A stretch of 64,000 bases of DNA, from positions 4,863,954-4,927,953 of the forward strand of contig NC_087066.1 of NCBI RefSeq assembly GCF_963678635.1, written 5' to 3'. The stretch comes from Symsagittifera roscoffensis (taxonomy: Eukaryota; Xenacoelomorpha; Acoela; Convolutidae). Under the pieces are notes generated by a model. The model was not told where the DNA came from. It ran no database searches and saw only the letters and a list, made by a program, of their open reading frames with translations. Below are positions 54,941-64,000 of this stretch, piece by piece. How positions within the stretch are numbered: the first letter of the stretch is position 1; every line of letters starts with the position of its first letter. The translations under genes were made by a program, and so were the position numbers.

Positions 54941-57345
54941 TCAGGAGAAGAATTGCTCAATTTCGCGGTGCTGTATTTTAAATGCATTTTCATCTTTGTA
55001 TCGATTTTCGTAAAATGAGTTGCGATAATTCATTTTGCCGTTTTTACACAAAGATTGTTCCGAGAACCCCTTCCTCCGTTCAAATTCACCCCCGTGTGGG
55101 GACCTGCCTCTTTCTGTTCTGAACTGCATAGTCGTTTTTTTCTGATGTCTCACTTTCGGCCTAACGCACACTTTCCCGTTGCTGTTTGCATTTATCTTGC
55201 ATGTTTTGTTAGGCTTCTTTTCATCGTCACTGCTGCTACTGCTACTACTAGACGACGATGAAGATCGCCGACTTGCACTACCTGAACTTTGTTTGCAGTT
55301 GTTAGATCCAGGTTTCTGAAAAATATTGGATCTTGGTAACTATCTCCCGTGGCAGGGGCGCATGGGGGGGGGGTTCATTTTGATTACTTTTTTAGGACAA
55401 CCATTTTTGGCTGACCGACCCTAACATTTTTATTGCAGGCAACTTGCGATTTTTTTGTGTCTTTGAAAAGTGTCTATAAACGCCTTTTGGATCGTTTTTT
55501 TTAAAGCGCCGGTTTTTTTAATTGAAGCTTTTCGGAGTAAGTTTTACCCAATAACAAAGTTTCTCGACCGTCCGTTGCGCACCGGTAGAGCGCCGAAAGC
55601 ATAGGTTTGACCTCTGCTGGTTTTTTGTTTTTTTTTTTGTTTCGTGTTTCCCTTAAAATGCATAATCATCCTATGATTATGTTTTATTAGTCATGTTTTG
55701 AAGCAGATCAGCTGGTGGGATGATTTCAGGATGATTTCGAAATCAGATCAGGATGATTTCGAAGTTTGCTTGCAGCGAAGAAATTTTAACCAAAATAGGG
55801 TCACCACATTCCTTTGGAGAGCTCAGAAAAGCAATTTGATCGCCTTTACAAAAAGTCGACAAATATTTTGAGTTTGTTATTGATTGATTAGAAAAAAAAA
55901 ACATTTTTTGTTTTAGTACAATGACGTTATAACTCTACCCCGCTTCAAATATCTACTCCCTTGGTGAGATGTCGAGGTACATACTGCATGTTTCGACCAT
56001 CATAGCAAAAATGCGGTATGTTTTGACCATCTCAGCAAAAATTCGGTATGTTTCGATCAATTGTGGCTATAGTTCGACCGTGCTCGACCGAAAAAAATAT
56101 AATCGACCCAAGCAAGTTCTCGACTCAAGTAAGATATCTTTCGACGGCGCCCAAAAAGTGTGCTCGACCGAGCTCGCCCCGATCGAGATATGTTTTGTCC
56201 GACTCGACAGAATTCGGATATGTTTCGACTTTCAATTATCATTAGTTGTCCAAATTTAAACGTAATAATTCATACTTTTACGAGTATTATCTCAGGATGC
56301 TTTTTATCAGAATAAAAACATAGGTTTTTTTGCTACATAAAGATTTTGAAGAGATGCACTATTTTTAAGCTTGTTTTGTTTTGTTTTTCATCATATGGAT
56401 ACTCGTAAGAAATTTTAGTTTTTGCCCGGACAATCGGTATTTTTCGACCATTCCTGAGTTCTGTTTTGAGTGTGTGCTCGTCTCAAACCTCTGTCTCGAC
56501 TATTCTTTTTTGGTCCAGCGCTGATATGTGCTCGGCTTTGAAAGTCGATATATGAAATGAGCACATCGAACCGGTAAATAGCCCCAATAATAGAACAAGT
56601 TAATATTCTCCACCCCCTTATTTTATCTAGACCAAAATTGCTCATCACTCATTACGAGGCCAAACTGTGCTTTTTGGGATATGAAAGCGGATTCCGCAAC
56701 AAGGACGCGCCCCTTTGTTCTTCTTTTGTTCTTTCATTTTCGTTGATCATTCCGACAAAATTTGAACATTTTTAAAGACTTGTCTCTGGAATCCAGGAAC
56801 ATACAGACACAGTTCGGTCTGCAATGCTGCTATTTAAATTTTAATTGTGATTATGGCCCGGGTTGAGGTCTATAAAAGAAAAATGCTTGTCATACAATTT
56901 CATATATGGTGAATATGGAAAAAAAGCTTGTCATACAATTTTCGTACAAAGTTTTTCATGCATCGTTTTTTCAAAAATTCACCTTAGAAGCAAATTTCAG
57001 ACCCCATTCCTCCTAAAACATGTTAGGCTGGGATTAAGCTAAATTTGTTCCGCAAATCTTCCTGTATGGTACTGTCAAGTATTTTCACGTTCTATGGCAC
57101 AGAAGAATTTCCCCTATTGTAACGAACCAATTCAGCGGTTAAGCATATATAAATTTTGTACCTTGTAAGGAATCCCCCTTTTGGAATAGGGAAGGAAAAA
57201 GATATCCTTTGCGAACTATTTTTTGACATTCAAGACTCACTCCTTTGCTGGATCCTTTATTGGGCTTCGAAGGCTGAGCTCCGTTGAAGAGAAGCAGGGA
57301 CAGGGCGAACACGCACGCCACAGCACTGATAAAAACCCCTATCAT
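54941..57345 (-). CDS. Two-exon gene for a secreted serine-rich protein
   Basis: Exon 1 (57241-57345, 35 codons) starts MIGVFISAVACVFALSLLLF, a clear signal peptide with likely cleavage after NGAQ. It ends at a consensus donor (AAAGGA|GTGAGT) in phase 0. Exon 2 (54941-55315) begins after a good acceptor (ATATTTTTCAG), also in phase 0, and runs open for 124 codons to a stop. It encodes a stretch with three cysteines, a run of 12 serines followed by acidic DDEKK, then a basic, Arg/Lys-rich tail. Total is 159 residues; the intron is 1925 nt. An alternative donor (CCGAAA|GTGAGA, about 55160) could shorten exon 2 and add further exons. No family was recognised; a secreted matrix, mucus or antimicrobial-type protein is possible but unproven. 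Confidence 0.6.
55345..55560. repeat. Possible hAT-like fragment inside the intron
   Basis: GGCAGGGGCGCATGGGGGGG at about 55354 resembles a CAGGGGCG-type hAT terminus followed by a G run, as in the 42.9-kb MITE. No partner end or duplication was found. Confidence 0.35.
55568..55622 (+). repeat. tRNA-like SINE fragment inside the intron
   Basis: TTGCGCACCGGTAGAGCGCC resembles a tRNA D-arm (box A). It is followed about 20 nt later by GGTTTGACCTC, resembling box B. The anticodon arm is short, so this is a SINE remnant. Confidence 0.4.
55955..56235 (+). repeat. Degenerate short repeats rich in TTCGACC/ATATGTTT
   Basis: Variants of GGTATGTTTCGACCATC and CTCGACCGA recur about every 20-40 nt. The overlapping open frames come from this repeat and show no recognisable family features. 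Confidence 0.6.
56655..56960 (+). repeat. Mosaic of two dispersed repeats
   Basis: At 56655-56815, ATTACGAGG, GCGGATTCCGCAACAA, CCTTTGTTCTTCTTTT and CCAGGAACATACAGA repeat the order seen at 23370-23530. At 56860 GCCCGGGTTGAGG followed by CATACAATTTCATATATGG is another CCCGGGTT-family end. Confidence 0.6.
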
Positions 57346-58500
57346 AGTGAAATATATCAGATGAAATTTGTATGTAAGATCTATATCATACAAAACAATA
57401 TCTAGGTTCTGAACTTTTATCAATTCAGAAAAGTGGTGTACTGAATGTTTGAGTGGGCATTGATAAGTTAACTCAGAGAAAACTCGGCACAAAAGATGAG
57501 AATAAGACAGAAAATACAACCTTGTTAGACCTATTCCATTGTTGGGCGATGAAGACAAATAAAACTACCTTTTTGTGATGAAGTGAAATTGATTATGGTC
57601 TCAAAGAGAAAAAGAGAACCGACGAGAATACCTCTATCATGCACTAGACGTTTGCACCGCCGCACAAGTTTTTAGCCTACAATTTTTCTTGAATGCGTTT
57701 TATTCAACTGTTAATGCCATTTATAAAAAGTTTAAATGGAATGTTCCGACGTTATCGATTCAGCCAACCAAATTTTTTAAAATAGAATTTTACATTGGTT
57801 GGTTGAATCATTTCGTGATTATTCCTTCTTGTGTAAATTTTCTTGTGTAGCTATTGGCGTTTGGAACTGTCGGACAATATTTTTGCGTTTTAATTTCAAA
57901 TAATAGGTTCCTCTACCAAGAAACAAAGTTTATTTTCAAAGTTCTTAAAGTACAAAACCACATCATTAGAACAACAACAATTCCAAGCTTAGGATCGCGG
58001 AGTAGATGCTCAGGGCGCGACAACTCGATGGCGCTTAGGGCTTTTTTGCTTTTATTGGGTCTTAGAAACTCATATTCAAAACGCCATTTGAGCATCGGTT
58101 TATTGTATTCAGTGACTCACCTTATCATCTAAGATAGATGCAGTACAAAAAAACATATCGATCAAACAACGAAGTAGTAGTTTCGCAACTGTTTTTCACG
58201 CACGAGGGAATTATTTCAATATCAGAGGGCAGCCAGGGCCAAGGCTAGTGAATAATTTCCCGAGTGCGTGAAAAAACAATTGCGAAAATGCTTCGCTCAA
58301 CGTGAAATTCATGTGTTCATATTTGTTTTCACTTGTTTTTCACAGGCCAAACTATGCATTTTTGTAAATAAGCGGATTCCGCAATAGGCTAAAATCAGAT
58401 TTGTCGCGGAATCCGCAACGTTGCTAGTTTTCTCTGATCTTCATTGCTATTTTCGATTCCACAAACAAATAGCTAAAACACTCTATCGCTCAAAACTGCT
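57346..58500. other. Upstream region of the serine-rich gene; no other gene seen
   Basis: AT-rich. It contains GCGGATTCCGCAA at about 58372, again from the dispersed repeat. The two opposed frames at 57854-58132 look like chance. Confidence 0.4.
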
Positions 58501-58517
58501 CCAGAAGTACGCGAACT

Positions 58518-59100
58518 TCTGAAACCCGCATTAGTATTCGCGGAGTTCGCGGGATTGGGAACAGTTTGTGGAACCCTGTCAAACATTCCTGTCTCAATTC
58601 CTGTCAAACATTCAATTTCGATCTCACTTCCTGTCAAACAAAAAATTTTGATCTCAATTTTTGCCAAATTTAACCCAAATTCGATCTAAAATCTTGCCAA
58701 CTTCGATCTCAATCAGTTCATTTCAAGTCAAATCAACTAAATTATATTGAAACCCGCATTAATATTTGCGGAATTCGCGGGATTGGGAACAGTTTGTGGA
58801 ATCCTGTCAAACATTTTTGTCTCAATTCCTGTCAAACATTCAATTTCGATCTCAATTCCTGTCAAACAAACAATTTTGATCTCAATATTTCGTATTCGCG
58901 GAATTCGCGGGATTGGGAACCGTTTGCGGAACCCTGTCAATTATTCCTGTCTCAATTCCTGTCAAACATTCAATTTCGATCTCAATTCCTGTCAAACAAA
59001 CAATTATGATCTCAATTTTTGCCAACTTAAACCTAAATTCGATCTCAAATCCTGCCAACTTCGATCTCAATCAGTTCATTTTAAGTCAAATCAACTAAAT
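58518..59100 (+). repeat. Tandem repeat of a 145-225-bp unit, three copies
   Basis: GAACCCGC-type starts and GCGGGATTGGGAAC recur at about 58549, 58778 and 58904. Each is followed by CCTGTCAAACATTCAATTTC and CTCAATTCCTGTCAAACA. Within each unit TCCTGTCAAACA recurs about every 30 nt. Copies 1 and 3 also share the trailing CCAACTTCGATCTCAATCAG. Open frames on both strands here are repeat-driven. Confidence 0.85.
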
Positions 59101-59410
59101 TATACTATCTTCCATTTTAGCCGATTTTCAAAATTTTTCAAATTGAGAATCCTGAACACATCGAATATAGTTTGATAAAATATATTCGATAACATTTTTT
59201 TTGAAATTATCATTTGATTCAGCTGTAGTTGTTCAAGTTTCGTTAACTCCATCAGCGGAAAAAATTACTCCCGCAGATATATTTTACCTGAGTGCAAAAT
59301 GTGCTGCCATTTAATCCATTGTTCATTTACTCCCTATTTACTTCCTAGTTTTCAGACCATAACACTGCATACTGTATACAAGAAAAAGTATATGGCAAAA
59401 TGTAATACAG

Positions 59411-59905
59411 TTAAAGTAGAAAGCTCAAATAACAAAAACAAAAACTACAAACAGTAAACAGTTCAAGTAGTTCATTCCAGGCTATAAAAATAAGCTTAAA
59501 TAAACTCGGCCATTTTTTGTCAGAGTTGTTGTTATCCTCGACAGCATATCTTTCTTCGCATGCATTTATATGGCATCGGGTTGTGCTTACGAGGACATCT
59601 CTCTGCTTGCTGAACTTGAGAGATTTGATCATAATGACCAGGTCACGTTTTTTTTTGTTGAAAACAAATCAATTTTTCCACAAGCACACAATCTCAAACT
59701 GGTGCATACGAAAAGTCCAGAGGCTATGCTGCCCAAAACTTAAGCAGCACAGAAACCAATGGCCTTTCTGATTACTGATGTAGCTGGAACCAATATGAAT
59801 GTTTGCCCTGTTTTTTTTGATAAAGCCAACACATATTTTTACAGCCGAAAATGTCGAAAGAAACTTGCTAAATGAGTGATTGATATCACTCAAATCGCAC
59901 CCCAA
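59411..59905 (-). other. Possible exon cluster of unknown gene
   Basis: Two minus-strand frames (59669-59905 and 59411-59632) have non-repetitive translations of normal composition. The first contains SSYISNQKGHWFLCC. I could not connect them by convincing splice sites, and the first lacks an ATG. Confidence 0.22.
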
Positions 59906-59998
59906 TTAGTTTTAAAAAGAAAATCACAAGGAAATATTACAAAAATTTTGAAAAAACATCACAATTGAAACAAACAGATAAATACCAAGAAATCTTCA

Positions 59999-60190
59999 TC
60001 AGTAAGCTGCATCAAGCAATCTCAGATTGACATCCGCATTTTCGATAAAAGTAAGTCCAGCAAAAACTCGTTTCATCGTGCAATCGAGTTTCAAATAATT
60101 GACACAAAGCTTATTTCCAGCGCGTGAGATAGTCGATCCTGACCAAATTACAAATTTTAGAATCAGATGCAAGCAGATGAGCTGCAGCAT
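59999..60190 (-). CDS. Small ORF, possibly a secreted peptide
   Basis: The 63-codon ATG-initiated frame has a hydrophobic N-terminus (MLQLICLHLILKFVIW) and three further-spaced cysteines. A TATATATAA string lies upstream (60209-60217), but only 19 nt before the ATG, which is too close for a normal TATA box. Coding status is uncertain. Confidence 0.3.
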   Translation of the reverse strand: MLQLICLHLILKFVIWSGSTISRAGNKLCVNYLKLDCTMKRVFAGLTFIENADVNLRLLDAAY

Positions 60191-60394
60191 ATCAGATGAA
60201 AGAGATGGTTATATATACATTAATACGTATAATTGAACGGTTAAAATTTTTTATCGTTCAGAACAGCCCATCTTCCCACTGAACTGTTCGAAATAAAGGT
60301 TCGCTGATGATATGAATTTTTGGTTCTTATAGTCGAATGTCCCATCTACAGATTTCATATTTTTTTTCACTGTTTTTTTTTTTTTTCGTTTAAT

Positions 60395-60680
60395 TTTTGT
60401 AATTTTTTTGGTTTTTTCTTGGATAATATGCTACTTTTTGTTTGGTTTTTGTATGTCTGTAGGTGTTTTTGGTCATATAGCGCTCAGGTAACGACGGGAC
60501 GATCGATTTTCTTAATCTTCACGAAACAAGAAGTTTCGGTCCCAACTAGGTTCAAAATTGAATCGGGAAATCCGGAAGGGCTCTTCGGAAAGCCCTTATT
60601 TTGAGCATCCGCTCGGTGCGGAGTGCTTTCGTCAAAGGGGGCAACGATTAGGATGTTACAAAAAAAACACTCGTGAACGT
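60395..60680 (+). repeat. Dispersed repeat, copy 1
   Basis: It shares with 61490-61810 the landmarks GCTACTTTTTG, GGTGTTTTTGGTCATATA, CGCTCAGG, GGGACGATCG/GGGATCGCG, GGGAAATCCGGAAGG and CCTTATTTTGAGCATCC, in the same order. Confidence 0.75.
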
Positions 60681-60945
60681 TTTCCGAAGAACAATTTAAT
60701 TTGCATTTACTCAAAATTTAGAAAATTTTTGTTAATTCGTGATATTTCGTTTTTTCAAAAATTGTGAAAAGTTTGATTTCAGCAGCCAATTAGTTCCAAC
60801 CACGTCTGAACTAAATTTAATCGGTTCTACTAAATATACTAGTATAATTACGATATAACTCACTAGTTAAGTGCTTTTTTCCGCTTGAGAAAATGTCGAT
60901 ATCTGAAAAAACGCGATTTGTGAGGGTTGTCAAAATATCACTATT

Positions 60946-61299
60946 TTGACCCTAAAAACCGATCTGTTTACTATGTTTTTCACTAGAAAACGATATAGGA
61001 GTATTAATACAGACAGTATAAATCATAAAACTTGTAATATTATACCTCTCCGGGTTTGTTCAATATCCGAATTAAGGTGCTTAACTCGGAAATTCGCAAT
61101 TCGGTGGAGGGTCACTTCAGTGCAGTCACTGTCGAGACCTCCACAGATTGATATCTTAATTTCTGTACAGAAAGGGATACAAAACTTGTTAAGGATAACC
61201 AACACTCGATTGTTGTTGTCCTTGAGACCCTTCCTGCTGTTCCTTGCATTGCTTGCCGGATCAGTCTCAAGCTCTAATTCCAAGACCCTTCCCGATTGA
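60946..61299 (+). CDS. Small ORF with hydrophobic C-terminal part, unknown status
   Basis: A 117-codon frame starting at an ATA-adjacent region without a clear ATG at its first codon; an internal ATG exists. Near the end LLLSLRPFLLFLALLAGSVS resembles a signal peptide or membrane segment. Placed between the two repeat copies; no family was recognised. Confidence 0.2.
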   Translation: MTLKTDLFTMFFTRKRYRSINTDSINHKTCNIIPLRVCSISELRCLTRKFAIRWRVTSVQSLSRPPQIDILISVQKGIQNLLRITNTRLLLSLRPFLLFLALLAGSVSSSNSKTLPD

Positions 61300-61489
61300 G
61301 CTCAAACTAGCTTCAACGTGCTGAAATACTCAAATAACTCTAGAATACAAGCACCAGAAACGTGCCGCAGTTTTGATCGTAACGATCGTGTTTGATATAA
61401 CTACCTGCAACAACTTAATATCTAACAAAAACAAACGGGAGGGTCAGATCACATCTCGTCTGGTGGGATGATTTCTACTTGAATATATA

Positions 61490-61813
61490 TTTTTGGTTAT
61501 TTTTTTTATGTTTCAGGGTTTTTGTTGGATATTACGCTACTTTTTGCTTAGTTTCTTGTATATCTTGAAGTGTTTTTGGTCATATATCGCTCAGGGAACC
61601 ACGGGATCGCGAAAATCCTACCCTTTATGACACGTGAGTTTTCGGTCTGAACCAGGTTAAAGAACTACATCTGGGAATCCGGAAGGCTTCTGCGTTCCGA
61701 ACCATCCTTCCGCCCCTGTGCTAAGGGCCTTATTTCGAGCATCCCCTCAGCGCGAAAAGCTCGTTATGATTCTGCTGATCAAGATGCAAAAAAGAATAAC
61801 ACCCAGGAGCGCC
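61490..61813 (+). repeat. Dispersed repeat, copy 2
   Basis: Colinear with 60395-60680 by eye at about 75-80 percent. It ends in AACACCCAGGAGCGCC (61798-61813), whose exact reverse complement stands at 63272-63287. Confidence 0.75.
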
Positions 61814-61820
61814 AAAAAAC

Positions 61821-62222
61821 ATGTATGTTAGATTCGCCCGGAAGATCATACCGAGGGAAAAAAATCTAGGTTATAAACGACTGGATAACGTCTTAAAACA
61901 GCTTCACAGGCTTTTAACCGTCTCTGACAAAGCCAGTTTTTTGTGTGGTCCTTTTAACATCGGGTCGACAAAATCCTTACTGTTTTGGGCTATCGGTCAG
62001 AAAGCTCGGCTTATTTTAGTTACATGCAGAAATAGTGCGCTGATGGCTGGGTCTCAGTATCCCCAGACCACGCGGTCACTCCTAAAAACAGGGCTACTAC
62101 TTAATAATTATATTATTATTGTTTTGTTCAGTAGATTAAAATCATCATCTCCAGCGGAGGATCAACCCTTTCCCTCAACTCCTAGCTTCCCATACACTGA
62201 AAGTGAATTCGGTGTTAGTTAA
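61821..62222 (+). CDS. Small ORF of unknown status
   Basis: This ATG-initiated 133-codon frame starts 8 nt after repeat copy 2. It has a basic N-terminal half and a Ser/Pro-rich C-terminus. No family was recognised. It could be part of the mobile element suggested by the surrounding repeats. Confidence 0.28.
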   Translation: MYVRFARKIIPREKNLGYKRLDNVLKQLHRLLTVSDKASFLCGPFNIGSTKSLLFWAIGQKARLILVTCRNSALMAGSQYPQTTRSLLKTGLLLNNYIIIVLFSRLKSSSPAEDQPFPSTPSFPYTESEFGVS

Positions 62223-62443
62223 ATTCAACTCAGTACATTCCAGGAAGCTAAAAATTGTTAAAAATAGAGTTACAGTTTCCTTTCCGAGAGCCTTCTGGAT
62301 GTGCCAGTCGGTCATATTTGGAAGTTTGACCTTGAGAGAAGCAAAAAACACTTGATTTTGGAGTGAAATTTAATTTTTCAAAATTTCGAATGGAACCTGT
62401 CATGCACGATTTTCTCGCGAGAACTGAAAATCAGAAAAAGAGA

Positions 62444-62508
62444 TCAGAACAATTTCAGAACAATTTCAGAATAATTTCAGAACAATTTCAGAACATTTTC
62501 AGAACAAT
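62444..62508 (+). repeat. 12-bp minisatellite TCAGAACAATTT
   Basis: Five to six imperfect copies of TCAGAACAATTT in a row. Confidence 0.9.
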
Positions 62509-62584
62509 TGAGTAACAATCGCGGGAAAGTTGCTAGAAAAATTGGTGGGAAATTGCTATTCGCAATTTCGAAAGCAATAATAAC

Positions 62585-63354
62585 CTAGAGTAGAGCTGTC
62601 CCATCTGTGACAGAGACGAGAGCATTCCCTCGAGTTGGAGTATTACGATTGGAATACTATTATTGACTGGACCAGAGTGAACCTTCGGTGGAAAGGTGGA
62701 CAGCTAGAGTGTCCCAATGGTTCACGAGAACTTGCAGTCTAGAGTAAAAACTTGTTCTTGTTGTTAAAACTGACTGACATTAAACTCATATTAGTTACTT
62801 TATTAATTCTTGAGTTGTTTACCGACTTATTTACTTCCTGGTTCTTGAGCGTGCTACATTGTGAGTACTTAATTTAAATTCCTAGAGTGTGTTTTATAAT
62901 TGTGATGTTGAGGTAAGGCGAGTTTTAGGTTGATCCATCTGAAATGGATCAAAGTTCCACTGTCTAATAAAAAGTAACTTAACGGATTGTTCCAACCCGG
63001 TTTTTAACGGCGTTCATGTATTTTGGGTATCTAGAGACCTAAGTATGGGGACGTTTCTAATTCTAGAGTGGGGGGATATTTTAGTAGTAGCCTTTAAGCT
63101 GTAACGGGTCGTAGTCTCATGTCACAAGCGAACCGAACTGGCTCCGACCGTTCTTGAGGTAGAAAAACACAAGAGATAGTGTCCCTGACCCTTGAGCCAG
63201 TGGTTATAGGGCCTATTTTTCTTAAGCCTCATGTGTGACTGCAGTAGACGAATGTTACATAGTGTTTTTATGGCGCTCCTGGGTGTTTACGACATCAAGA
63301 CTACGGAGTCGAACCCACTTGAGACAGCTTCGGGCTGAATGCCCATTCTAGAGT
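62585..63354 (+). repeat. Cluster of CTAGAGT heptamers
   Basis: CTAGAGT occurs at 62585, 62704, 62739, 62882, 63063 and 63348, with CTAGAGA at 63031. The region is less AT-rich than the rest and has no long ORF. A transcribed non-coding RNA or a repeat with internal sites is possible; I cannot assign it. Confidence 0.5.
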
Positions 63355-63760
63355 ACCGGCGGTACGGTTCGACAGGAACGTGCAAACCTTCCGATTGTAC
63401 CGTGATAGCTTTTTAAGAAAACTCGAGAAAATTTCCTGGTACGCTCTCCGAACGAGGCTTAGCTAACCGAGTAAAAGGGGGCAACTAGGGGGACAAAAAC
63501 ACGAGCAAAAAGACAAAAAGCAAAACAAAAACCAAAAAAGAATAGAAAAAGGAACAAAAACCATAAAACGAAAAAAGACAGTGACTTTGACACCAGATCA
63601 GTTGGATCAAACCTTTATATTAATTAAATAGTATACCCATACTGTTTTATAAGTTCGATCGTTTCGATCAACCTAGCAATTTAACCCAGTAACCGTAATA
63701 AAGTGCCCGAGTGTGGGGCGTTGTCAAGGGTTTTCAGATAGTTTGGAACTTAGTTGGACC

Positions 63761-63970
63761 AATAGGAGACTTCACTGGAAGAGGTGACCAGCCGAGTGGG
63801 AAAGTGGTTCAGGGACACTTGAGCTGAACCGATAGGAGACTTGACTGGAAGAGGTGACCAGCCGAGTGGGAAAGTGGTTCAGGGAAACTTGAGCTGAACC
63901 AATAGGAGACTGGACTGGAACAGGTGACCAGTCGAGTGGGAAAGAAGCCAAGAAGGATTTGGCAACTCTC
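63761..63970 (+). repeat. 70-bp tandem repeat at the window edge
   Basis: AATAGGAGAC (or GATAGGAGAC) recurs at 63761, 63831 and 63901, exactly 70 bp apart. Units 1 and 2 differ at few positions and unit 3 is more diverged. Each full unit contains GGTTCAG and CTGAACC (63806-63812 and 63824-63830) as a 7-bp stem with an 11-nt loop. A degenerate start lies near 63742 (GTTTGGAACTTAGTTGGACC). Confidence 0.92.
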
Positions 63971-64000
63971 GAGTTCTCAAGTTGAGCATAACGGGTATCG

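Noticed and set aside
58473-59175. ORFs on both strands with ISIPVKQTI- or ECLTGIET-like repeats
   Set aside because: Translations of a tandem DNA repeat, open on several frames at once.
57354-60201. Shared 13-mer ATATCAGATGAAA at the starts of two minus-strand ORFs
   Set aside because: A 13-mer match is expected by chance many times in 64 kb of AT-rich DNA.

Overview
The window reads as AT-rich nuclear DNA of an animal, not bacterial sequence. Two predicted genes have GT-AG introns with animal-like splice sites. There are tRNA-like SINE fragments, hAT-type MITEs, LTR retrotransposons and satellite-like repeats, and dense coding is seen only inside transposable elements. I cannot name the host group. 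A run of exactly 200 N (44223-44422) is a scaffold gap.

Region 1 (1-13531) is a nearly complete env-bearing Ty3/Metaviridae-type LTR retroelement on the minus strand. It has a 634-bp 5' LTR (12898-13531) and a 3' LTR that runs off the left edge (1-493). The 493 shared bases differ at only three positions, so the insertion is recent. In the direction of transcription the order is gag, zinc knuckle, a textbook -1 frameshift signal (TTTAAAC, 7-nt spacer, stem), protease, an ADP-ribosylhydrolase-like macro domain, RT, RNase H, integrase, tail, a gene on the opposite strand with its own intron, an env-like membrane glycoprotein, and a coiled-coil ORF. Splice signals predict that the start of the env ORF is also spliced, in phase, to the coiled-coil ORF. 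This resembles the regulatory genes of complex retroviruses. Three other frame breaks (about 12165, about 8105 and 6114-6120) suggest that this copy, or its assembly, is damaged.

Region 2 (13.5-31.7 kb) is gene-poor. It holds a microsatellite, degenerate arrays (period about 680 bp at 18.2-21.0 kb and about 345 bp at 14.3-15.4 kb), hAT-type fragments, a SINE, a CCCGGGTT-ended repeat and one plausible cysteine-rich host exon (22534-23034).

Region 3 (31767-37309) is an older, heavily broken Ty3/gypsy element on the plus strand with about 195-bp LTRs and scraps of gag, RT and integrase. Region 4 (37.5-43.4 kb) has a tRNA-like SINE, CCCGGGTT-ended repeats, a 1.09-kb-spaced duplication and a 433-bp hAT MITE with a perfect 8-bp target duplication.

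Region 5 (43.4-54.8 kb) has a signal-peptide-like exon, an inverted fragment of the neighbouring array, an 18-bp terminal inverted repeat pair and exactly three tandem copies of a roughly 2.8-kb unit, each with a long hairpin. Region 6 (54.9-64 kb) contains a two-exon gene for a secreted serine-rich protein (57345 to 54941, minus), small repeats, a duplicated segment (60.4/61.5 kb), a cluster of CTAGAGT heptamers and 70-bp tandem repeats at the right edge.
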